A DNA stretch of 34,443 nt from Thiohalocapsa sp. (GTDB taxonomy: Bacteria; Pseudomonadota; Gammaproteobacteria; Chromatiales; Chromatiaceae): NCBI RefSeq assembly GCF_022340605.1, contig NZ_JAJDNQ010000021.1, positions 1 through 34,443 of the forward strand, read 5' to 3'. Below the pieces are notes generated by a model, which was given only the letters and a program-made list of their open reading frames with translations, did not search any database and had not been told where the DNA came from. Below, in pieces: positions 8,124 to 16,100 of this stretch (positions within the stretch are counted from its first letter, which is position 1; each line of letters begins with the position of its first letter). The translations under genes were made by a program, and so were the position numbers.

Positions 8124-9224
8124 ATGAGTATCAATCGTCGTCATTTCTTGAAGGGCCTGGCCGCGGGTGCGGCCGGCCTGGGCGCCGGGGCCGTCATGGG
8201 CCCGGCCATGGCGCGGCCGCCGAAGCAGCTCGCGCCGGGCGCCGTCGGCATCCTCTACGACGCCACCCAATGCATCGGCTGCAAGGCCTGCGAGGTGGCC
8301 TGCAAGGAGGCCAACGATCTGCCGCCGGTGGACAACCCGGCGTTGGATCAGACCTACGGCGTGCACGGCATCTGGGACGCGGCGGACGACCTGAACAGCC
8401 GCACCATGAATAAGATCAAGGCGTATCGGGGCCTGGGCACCATCGAGGCCAGCCGCGCCGACAACGTGCTGGCCGAGCCGTCGGCGGACTCGGGGAAGCG
8501 CTGCGACATGAGCTTCGTCAAGCGCAGCTGCATGCACTGCGTGGACCCGGACTGCGTCTCCGCCTGTCCGGTCAGCGCCATGACTAAGGACCCGGAGACC
8601 GGCATCGTCCGCTACAACCCGGACGCCTGCATCGGCTGCCGCTATTGTCAGCTCGCGTGCCCGTTCAACGTGCCGAAATTCGAGTTCGACAAGACCTTCC
8701 CGAAGATCGTCAAGTGCCAGATGTGCGCGGACCGCATCGAGGCCGGCGGCATCCCCGCCTGCTGCGACGCCTGCCCCACCGGCGCGAGCCTGTTCGGACG
8801 GGTCGAGGATCTGCGCGCCGAGGGCCACCGGCGGCTCGCGGCCGCGCCCGGCACCAGCCTGGAGTATGCCATCCACGCGCTCGACAGCGGCGACGCCAAG
8901 GTCGCCACCGTGCCCGCGTACGTGCAACACATCTACGGCGAGACCGAGACCGGCGGCACCCAGAACATGCTGCTGGCCGACGTGCCGTTCGACAAGCTCG
9001 GGCTGCCGCCGGTGGGCGATGAGTCCCGGGCGCGCCTGTCAGAGACCATCCAGCACAGCCTGTACGGCGGCATGGTCATGCCGGCGCTGCTGCTCGGCGG
9101 CCTGGTCTACGCGGTGTATCGCAATACCAGCGACGAGCGGGCTGATGACGATCTGGACGCGCCGGCGGGCGAGGCGCAAGCCCCGCGGACCGACGCGGCG
9201 CACGAGGAGGACCGGCGGTCATGA
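8124..9224 (+). CDS. hybA: Hydrogenase-2-type periplasmic ferredoxin subunit HybA
   Basis: A 366-residue electron-transfer subunit that passes electrons between the hydrogenase small subunit and the membrane protein HybB. It starts with a Tat signal (NRRHFLKGLAAGAAG). Four cysteine groups for [4Fe-4S] clusters follow in order: CIGCKACEVACKEAN, CMHCVDPDCVSACPVSAM, CIGCRYCQLACPFNV, and CQMCADR with CCDACPTGAS. This is the HybA/DmsB-like arrangement. A C-terminal membrane helix (MVMPALLLGGLVYAVY) is followed by a charged tail. A GGAGAGG Shine-Dalgarno sequence precedes the ATG. The stop overlaps the next start by ATGA, suggesting translational coupling with HybB. Confidence 0.93.
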   Translation: MSINRRHFLKGLAAGAAGLGAGAVMGPAMARPPKQLAPGAVGILYDATQCIGCKACEVACKEANDLPPVDNPALDQTYGVHGIWDAADDLNSRTMNKIKAYRGLGTIEASRADNVLAEPSADSGKRCDMSFVKRSCMHCVDPDCVSACPVSAMTKDPETGIVRYNPDACIGCRYCQLACPFNVPKFEFDKTFPKIVKCQMCADRIEAGGIPACCDACPTGASLFGRVEDLRAEGHRRLAAAPGTSLEYAIHALDSGDAKVATVPAYVQHIYGETETGGTQNMLLADVPFDKLGLPPVGDESRARLSETIQHSLYGGMVMPALLLGGLVYAVYRNTSDERADDDLDAPAGEAQAPRTDAAHEEDRRS

Positions 9225-10468
9225 AAGAGCACTATCGTCCCGTCGGCGGGCGTCTGCTGACCCCGCATTTCTACTTCCTCGCCGTGCTGCTAGCGATCGG
9301 CGCCTATTTCATCATCAAGCGCTTCATCTTCGGCATCGGCGCGGTCTCGAACCTGAGCGACGGCTTCCCCTGGGGCATCTGGATCACCTACGACGTGGTG
9401 ACCGGCACCGCGATCGCCTGCGGTGGCTATGCGATGGCCATCCTGGTCTACGTGTTCAACCGCGGGCAATTCCACCCCATGATCCGCGCCGCGCTGCTGA
9501 CCAGCGTGTTCGGCTACACCCTGGCGGGCGCATCCATCATCGTCGATGTAGGCCGCTGGTGGCAGCTCTATAACGTGTTCCTGCCCTGGTACATGAACCT
9601 CAATTCGGTAATGCTGGAAGTGGCGCTCTGCATCAGCCTCTACACGGTGGTGCTCTGGATCGAGTTCTCACCGACCATCCTGGAGGCCATGCACGCCAAC
9701 CGCTGGCTGCGCCGGCTGCGGCACGTGATGTTCATCGTCGCCGGTCTCGGCATCCTGCTGCCGACCATGCACCAGTCGTCGCTCGGCTCCCTGCTGATCA
9801 TCGGCGGCTACAAGGTGCATCCGCTCTGGCAGTCCAACATCATTCCGCTGTTGTTCCTGCTGACGGCCATCACCATGGGCTATGCCATCGTGGTGTTCGA
9901 GTCGCTGTATGCCTCGGTCAACCTGAACCGGCCGCTGGAGACGGCGCTGCTATCGAAGGTGAGCGCGGTGATTCCATGGCTGCTTATCGCCTACATGGTG
10001 CTGCGCATCGGTGATCTGGTGATAACAGGGGACATCGTCTACCTGTTCCGCGTAGCCCCCGAGCCGCTGCTGTTCCTGGCCGAGATGGCGCTGTTCCTGT
10101 ACGCCGTCGTCAAGCTGCTCGACAAGCAGCAGCGGGTGCGGCCCACGGTGCTGTTCCGCGCCGCATTGGCGGTGCTGCTCGGCGGTGCGCTGTATCGCTT
10201 CGACGCCTTCCTGATCGCCTTCAACCCGGGTCCGGGGTGGCATTACTTCCCGGCGGTTGGCGAGATGATGATCACCATCGCGATCATCGCCTTCGAGATC
10301 ATGGCCTACCTGTTCTTCGTCAAGAAGACGCCGGTGCTGCTGGCCAGCCCATACGACCAGGCGGCACCGAGCGCTGCACGAGCGCGGACGGGCCAGGGGG
10401 CGGCCAGCGCGCGTGCGGCTGGACGGGAAAAAGGCGGCTATCCGCCGGCCACACCGACTTCCGCCTGA
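9221..10468 (+). CDS. hybB: Hydrogenase-2-type membrane subunit HybB (NrfD/polysulfide reductase family)
   Basis: A 415-residue integral membrane protein with about nine to ten hydrophobic helices, expected to exchange electrons and protons with the quinone pool without haem. Recognisable NrfD-family parts include FPWGIWITYDVVTGTAIACGGY near the N-terminus, LPWYMNLNSVMLEVALCISLY, and LLPTMHQSSLGSLLIIGG. It overlaps hybA by four bases. The last 40 residues after the final helix are Ala/Arg/Gly-rich and look like an unstructured cytoplasmic tail that the E. coli protein lacks. HybB with HybA marks this as a Hyb-type quinone-coupled enzyme rather than one using a cytochrome b (HyaC) or the Isp1-Isp2 pair of Thiocapsa. 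Confidence 0.92.
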   Translation: MKEHYRPVGGRLLTPHFYFLAVLLAIGAYFIIKRFIFGIGAVSNLSDGFPWGIWITYDVVTGTAIACGGYAMAILVYVFNRGQFHPMIRAALLTSVFGYTLAGASIIVDVGRWWQLYNVFLPWYMNLNSVMLEVALCISLYTVVLWIEFSPTILEAMHANRWLRRLRHVMFIVAGLGILLPTMHQSSLGSLLIIGGYKVHPLWQSNIIPLLFLLTAITMGYAIVVFESLYASVNLNRPLETALLSKVSAVIPWLLIAYMVLRIGDLVITGDIVYLFRVAPEPLLFLAEMALFLYAVVKLLDKQQRVRPTVLFRAALAVLLGGALYRFDAFLIAFNPGPGWHYFPAVGEMMITIAIIAFEIMAYLFFVKKTPVLLASPYDQAAPSAARARTGQGAASARAAGREKGGYPPATPTSA

Positions 10469-10535
10469 TCGCAACCCCATGACGCGGCGGCGGGCCCCAT
10501 GGCCTGCCCCGCCACCCGGCTAGAGAGAACGAACC

Positions 10536-12239
10536 ATGAGCATCAATCGTATTACCGTGGACCCGGTGACCCGCATCGAGGGTCATCTGCGCATCGACTG
10601 CGACGTCCAGGACGGCAAGGTCGTGGACGCCTGGTCCAGCGGCCAGATGTGGCGCGGCATCGAGACCGTGCTGCGCGGGCGCGACCCGCGCGACGCCTGG
10701 CTCTACACCCAGCGCATCTGCGGCGTCTGCACCACCGTGCACGCCATCGTCTCGCTGCGCGCGGTGGAGAACGCGATCAATCTGGAGATCCCGCTCAATG
10801 CCCAGTTGATCCGCAACCTGATCGTGGCCGCCCACGGCATCCATGATCACATCGTCCACTTCTATCACCTCTCGGCGCTGGACTGGGTGGACGTGACCTC
10901 GGCGCTGAAGGCCGATCCCAAGGCCACCGCGCAGCTCGCGCAATCGCTGTCCAACTGGCCGAACAACAATGCCCAGCACTTCGCCGACGTGCAGCAGCGG
11001 CTGAAGAAGTTCGTCGCCAGCGGCCAGCTTGGCATCTTCTCCCACGGCTATTGGGGCCATCCGGCCATGATTTTGCCGCCGGAGGCCAACCTGATGGCCG
11101 CCGCGCACTATCTGGAAGCCTTGGAGTATCAGCGCCGCTCGAACCAGATCACCGCCATCCTCGGCGCCAAGACCCCGCACGTGCAGAACCTGGCCGTCGG
11201 CGGCGTGGCCAATGCCATCAATCCGGACAATCAGTCCGCGTTGAACATGGAGCGGCTCGCCTACGTGAAGACGCTGATGGACGAGTTGGGCGGCTTCATT
11301 CACGAGGTCTACCTGCCGGACGTGACCGCCATCGCCGCGCTCTACGCCGACTGGCTGCCCTATGGCCGGGGTGTGACCAATTATCTGTCCGCGCCGGACT
11401 TTCCGCGCGACACCAAGGGCACCGACTTCGGCATGCCCGGCGGCTACATCCCGGATGCGGACCTGTCGAAGTTCCACCAGATCACGCACTTCGGCGATCC
11501 CTACTTCGAGGGCAACGTCCAGGAGAGCATCAAGCACAGCTGGTATCAGGGCGACTGGACGCGCTCGCCCTACGAGGAGGACACCGAGCCGGACTACACG
11601 GACTTCAACGAGGAAGGCGCCTACTCCTGGGTCAAGTCGCCGTCGTTCGACGGCAAGCCGGCGCAGGTGGGTCCGCTGGCCAATGTGCTGTGCATGGTGG
11701 CGGCCGGGCATGAGCCGACCAAGAAGTATCTGAAGCTCGCGATGGATCGCATTGGCGCCATCACCGGCGGCGAGGTGCCGCTGGACGTACTGCACTCGAC
11801 GCTGGGCCGGCACGCGGCGCGCTGCGTGCGCACCCAAGTGCTCTACGACATGATGCAGGAGAACTATGCCGCCCTGGTGGCCAACATCGCCTCCGGCGAC
11901 TACACCAGCTTCAACAAGCCGGAGTTCCCGAAGGGACAGCAGATGGGCTTCGGCTTCCACGAGGCGCCGCGCGGCATCCTCTCGCACTGGGTCGTGATCG
12001 AGGACGGCAAGATCAAGAACTACCAGGCGGTGGTGCCCTCCACCTGGAACGCCGGCCCGCGCAACCAGGACGACGCGCGCGGCCCTTACGAGGCATCGCT
12101 CATCGACAACCCGATCCTGGAGGAAGAACGGCCGCTGGAAGTGTTGCGCACCGTGCACTCGTTCGACCCCTGCCTCGCCTGCGCCGTGCATCTGCACGAC
12201 AACGAGCGGCGGACGATCGTGCAGGTCAACACCGCGTGA
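10536..12239 (+). CDS. hybC: [NiFe]-hydrogenase large subunit, HybC type
   Basis: A 567-residue catalytic subunit. The N-terminus ITVDPVTRIEGHLRI is a family hallmark. The L1 motif RICGVCTTVH gives nickel ligands Cys62 and Cys65. The L2 motif DPCLACAVH near the end gives Cys546 and Cys549, with His552 as the last residue of the mature protein; the 15-residue tail after it should be removed by the maturation protease encoded next. There is no signal peptide of its own, as expected for a subunit exported on the Tat signal of the small subunit. A weak AGAGAGAA ribosome site precedes the ATG. The stop region overlaps the upstream possible start of the protease gene. Confidence 0.95.
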   Translation: MSINRITVDPVTRIEGHLRIDCDVQDGKVVDAWSSGQMWRGIETVLRGRDPRDAWLYTQRICGVCTTVHAIVSLRAVENAINLEIPLNAQLIRNLIVAAHGIHDHIVHFYHLSALDWVDVTSALKADPKATAQLAQSLSNWPNNNAQHFADVQQRLKKFVASGQLGIFSHGYWGHPAMILPPEANLMAAAHYLEALEYQRRSNQITAILGAKTPHVQNLAVGGVANAINPDNQSALNMERLAYVKTLMDELGGFIHEVYLPDVTAIAALYADWLPYGRGVTNYLSAPDFPRDTKGTDFGMPGGYIPDADLSKFHQITHFGDPYFEGNVQESIKHSWYQGDWTRSPYEEDTEPDYTDFNEEGAYSWVKSPSFDGKPAQVGPLANVLCMVAAGHEPTKKYLKLAMDRIGAITGGEVPLDVLHSTLGRHAARCVRTQVLYDMMQENYAALVANIASGDYTSFNKPEFPKGQQMGFGFHEAPRGILSHWVVIEDGKIKNYQAVVPSTWNAGPRNQDDARGPYEASLIDNPILEEERPLEVLRTVHSFDPCLACAVHLHDNERRTIVQVNTA

Positions 12240-12256
12240 GACCGGGAGCAGCAGCC

Positions 12257-12820
12257 GTGAAAGACGCCGAGTTGTTGTCCGCCGCCGCGCCGGAGCGCGC
12301 CCGCTATGGCATGGGGCCGGCGCCGGACGTCGAGCCCGCGCCCGCGATGCTGATCGGGCTGGGCAATCTCATCCTGGGCGACGAGGGCGTCGGCGTGCAC
12401 GCCATGCGCCGCCTGGAGGCGGAGTACGCGTTCGCGCCGGCCGTGGAGCTGGTGGACGGCGGCACCTCGGGTCTCGATCTGCTGCCGCTGCTGAAAGACC
12501 AACAGCGGCTGTTGCTCATCGATGCCCTGGCGGCCGACGCGCCACCGGGCACCATCCGGGTGATCCGCAACCAGGAGATCCGCAGCGCGCTCACCGAGAA
12601 GGTCTCGCTGCACCACCTCGGCATCGCCGACCTGCTGGCCCTCGCCGAGCTGCTTGACTGCGCCCCGCCGGAGATCGTCCTCATCGGTGTCGTCCCGGAG
12701 CGCATGGAGATGGCGCTCGGGCTCTCGGAGCGCCTGCGCGAGCGCTTGCCGGAGGTGATCGACACCGCTCGCGCGGTCCTGCGCGCGTGGGGTATCGACA
12801 GTCGGCCGGCGCCGGCCTGA
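12257..12820 (+). CDS. hybD: Hydrogenase maturation protease HybD
   Basis: An M52-family endopeptidase that trims the C-terminal tail of the large subunit once nickel has been inserted. Nickel-probing ligands can be seen: the Glu of LGNLILGDEGVGVHA, the Asp of VELVDGGTSG, and the His pair in VSLHHLGIADLL. I choose the GTG at 12257, which follows GGGAGCAGCAGCC; a GTG at 12236 overlapping the large-subunit stop would add seven residues. Both give an N-terminus about 30 residues longer than in E. coli HybD, ahead of the first strand (PAMLIGLGN). It is the last gene of the operon. No hypABCDEF genes lie in the window, so the rest of the maturation machinery must be elsewhere. Confidence 0.92.
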   Translation: MKDAELLSAAAPERARYGMGPAPDVEPAPAMLIGLGNLILGDEGVGVHAMRRLEAEYAFAPAVELVDGGTSGLDLLPLLKDQQRLLLIDALAADAPPGTIRVIRNQEIRSALTEKVSLHHLGIADLLALAELLDCAPPEIVLIGVVPERMEMALGLSERLRERLPEVIDTARAVLRAWGIDSRPAPA

Positions 12821-12847
12821 GACGAGGCGGAAACAACCAGCACGAAC

Positions 12848-12930
12848 CGTGGGAGCGGTCTGTCAGCGCGGCCGGCGTCGTACGCCCTGACCACCTCCGC
12901 GCCGGCTCGCGAGGGCAGGCCGCTCCCACG
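12848..12930. repeat. REP-like palindrome (copy A2) after the hydrogenase operon
   Basis: CGTGGGAGCGG at the left and CCGCTCCCACG at the right form perfect 11-base arms around GCGCGGCCGGCG and CGCCGGCTCGCG, which also pair. It lies 28 bases after the hybD stop. It could act as the operon's 3' mRNA structure, but no T-run follows, so I do not call an intrinsic terminator. Confidence 0.7.
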
Positions 12931-12931
12931 C

Positions 12932-12992
12932 CCTTTGAGACTGTGCAAGTATTGGCTGTAGGTCGGGTTACGCTATCGCTAACTCGACCTAC
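12932..12992. repeat. Partial GGTCGGGTTA-family repeat (copy B2)
   Basis: GAGACTGTGCAAGTATTG followed by TAGGTCGGGTTACGC and its inverse TAACTCGACCTA. It is a short form of the element at 6143-6300 and 21009-21140, keeping one end and one stem. It directly abuts REP-like copy A2. Confidence 0.65.
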
Positions 12993-13063
12993 CGTAGTCT
13001 GTATTTCCGCGCGGAATTCGAATTCTTGCCCAGTCTCGCAGCAGGTCCACCAACAACGGTTGG

Positions 13064-13126
13064 CAATCGCGCCGGGGACGGCGCTTCCACGGCTGCGCAA
13101 TCGCGCCGGGGACGGCGCTCCCACAG
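13064..13126. repeat. Tandem REP-like half units (copy A3)
   Basis: Two direct copies of GCAATCGCGCCGGGGACGGC followed by GCTTCCAC or GCTCCCAC. Each is the right half of the GTGGGAGCG-family palindrome. They lie 28 bases beyond the 3' end of the kinase gene. Confidence 0.65.
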
Positions 13127-13154
13127 GCGGGCAGACCAGCGATCGTACCTTGCG

Positions 13155-16100
13155 TCACGCCTCGCCCCAGGTCCGCTCGATGGCTGCCGTCAGCTCGTCC
13201 AGCGCGGCGCAGAGGGCGCCGATCAGAGGCTTGAGCTCGGCGTCGTCGCGGCCCACGCGCACGCTCGCGACCACTTGTGACGCCGCGTCCGCCACGGGCA
13301 GCGCGCCGAGGGTGCCGGCCGTGCCCTTGAGGGTGTGGGCTATTGCCTCGACTTGGCGTCGATCTGCCGCCGCGAGCGCTTCGACGATCGCCTGGCAATC
13401 GCCGGCGTGGGTGTCCTTGAACAGGCGCAGGAACCTGAGACAACGATCCGGACCGCCGCCCATGCGTTTGAGCGCCCCGTCCAGGTCGAGCCCGGGAATA
13501 GAGGCAAGCAGGGCCGCCACCCCCTCGGGGCCAGCCCGGGGCGCTTGTTCCGGCTGAGTCGCTTGCGGTGTCTCGACAGCGCCCGGCTGGCCCGGGTCCA
13601 GCCACCGCGACAGCGCTTCGTGCAGCCGCTCGGGCTCCACGGGCTTGGCGACGAAGCCGTTCATGCCCGCGGCCGCGCAGGCGCGGCGGTCCTCGGCAAA
13701 GGCGTTTGCGGTCATGGCCAGGATCGGCATCGCGCCGGCGCTCGGCAGCCGGCGGATGGCCCGGGTCGCCTCCAGACCGTCCATGACCGGCATTTGCATG
13801 TCCATCAGGATCAGGTCATAGCGGCCCTTCTGGACCATCTCCAGCGCCTGGCGGCCGTCGGCGGCCACGTCCACCTCGAGACCGAAGGCAAGCAGGATCT
13901 CCGCCGCGACCTCCTGATTGATGGGGTTGTCCTCCACCAGCAGGACCTGCCGCCCGGTGAGATCCGGCCCCGCCGGCACCGGCCAGCCGGCGGCCGGGCG
14001 CGGCAGCTGGCTGCCAGGGCGGTGGCCGAGCCAGGCGCTGAACCAGAAGGTGCTGCCGGCCCCGGGCCGGCTCTCGGCGCCGGCGTCGCCGCCCATGAGC
14101 TGCGCCAGGCGGCGGGTGATCGCAAGCCCGAGGCCGGTGCCGCCGTACTTGCGGGTGGTGGAGGCGTCGGCCTGCTCAAAGGCATCGAACAGCCGGGGCA
14201 GCACCTCAGGGGCAATCCCCACACCGGTGTCGGCCACCTCGAAGCGCACCAGCAGGTCCTCCTCGCGCGCTTCGATCGCCCGGGCGCGCACCGTCACCTC
14301 GCCGCGCTCGGTGAACTTCAGCGCGTTACCGACGTAGTTGAGGATCGCCTCCCGCAGCCGGGTGGCATCCCCGACCAGTACGGCGGGCAGCCCCTGCAGA
14401 TCGAATCTCAGGGCGACGCCTTGCGTCTCGGCCCTGGGCGCCATCAGCGAGCGAACCTCGTCGAACAGGGCAGCCGGGGCGAAGTCCGTCACCTCCAGCT
14501 CCAGCTTGCCCGCCTCGATCTTGGAGATGTCCAGGATGTCGTCGAGGACCCGCAGCAAGTGCCTGGCCGCTCCCTCGATCTTGTCCAGGCGCTCCAGGTG
14601 CTGAGGCTCGCGCAGATCCTGGTTCAGCAGGTAGGTGAGCCCCAGCACGGCGTTCATGGGGGTGCGGATCTCGTGGCTCATGTTGGCGACAAAGCGCGAC
14701 TTGGCCAGGCTGGCCCGCTCGGCGGACTCCTTGGCCGAGGCCAACGCCGCTTCGGCGCGCCGGCGCATCACGATGCGCCAGAGGTCGGAGGCGACGAGCT
14801 GGAGCTGGTGTACATCGGAGTCGTCGTAGTCTCCCGCCTTGTTGCCCACGCCCACCAGCGCCCGCACCCTGCCCTCCTCCACCACCGGGACTCCCAGGTG
14901 GCGCACCAGGTGGACGTGACCCGCCGGGTAGCCGCGCCGCTCGCTCAGGTGCTGATAGCCGTTGTGGATTATCGGGCGGACCAGGCGTACCGGATCCGCC
15001 CAGACCCCGGCCGCCGCGATGGGGTAATGGCGCTCGTAAACCGCCTCGCAATACGCCAGGGTGGCCTCAGACCAGGTGTACAGCTGAATGGTCTCCTGGT
15101 CGTCGTTGATGAGGTGCAGGTAGCCGATGGCGCTGCCCGTCAACCGCACCGCCTCCTCCACGCCCCGCTGCAGCAGTGTCCGCTCGTCCAGATGCTCTGC
15201 CTCCTGGCTCAGGGCGAACATGGCTTGAAGGCGCAGATCGCTCACGCGAAGCTGCTGGTTGGCGGACTGAAGCTCCGCGGTGCGCTCCGCCACCAGCTCC
15301 TCCAGGTGGTGGCGGTGCCGCTCCAACTCGGCGGCCGCGTGCTTACGCTCGGTGACGTCCTGGAAGGTCCCCGCCAGGTAGGCATCGCGCCCCCGGCCAA
15401 CCCGGCCGATGCAGCGGAGCTCCGCCCAGAAGCGCCGGCCGGAGCGGGTGATCACCTCGCACTCCAGGGTAAAGGGCGTCCCATGTCTCCAGGCGTCGTC
15501 GAGGTGCGCGCGCACGCGCTCCAGGGACCCCGGGGCATAGTAGCGCAGGCCCTCGTCGACGTCGGCGGGCGGGGCGTCCATGGGATGCTCCACCAGGCGA
15601 TAGATCTCGGCAGTCCACATGAGCGTCCCGCGCAGGGGGTTCAACTTCCAGCCGCCGAGCCGGGCGATGCGCTGGCTCTCGCGCAGGAACATCTCGGCCT
15701 CGCGCAGGGCGGCCTCGGCCTGTTTGGCCTCGGTGATGTCGCGCCAGATGCCGAGAAAATACGTCCGCCCGCGCAGTTCGACGGTGCGCACGCTGACCTG
15801 GACATCCAGGATGCGGCCGTCCTTGCACCGGTGACGCGTCTCGAAGCGTCCCTCGCCCGCGGCCAGCAATCGGTCACGCATGGCGCGCACATCGGCCTCG
15901 TCCATGTCAGCCAGCACGTTCCGCAGCGGCATGCCCAGGAGCTCCTCGCGGCTGTAGCCGAGCAGACGGCAAGCGGCATCGCTGACCTCGGTGAGGCACA
16001 TGGTCTCGGTGTCCACCAGGTCAATGACCTCGCCGGCCTGGTTGACGAGCGTGCGATAGAGCTCCTCGCGCTCGCGCAGCGCCTCGCGGGCGCGGCGCTG

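Larger units (their letters stand above)
12821..13154. other. Convergent intergenic region between hybD and the hybrid kinase
   Basis: The two flanking genes converge on this 334-base gap. It is almost wholly repeats: A2, B2 and the tandem A3 units. No coding sequence or T-run terminator is visible. Confidence 0.6.
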
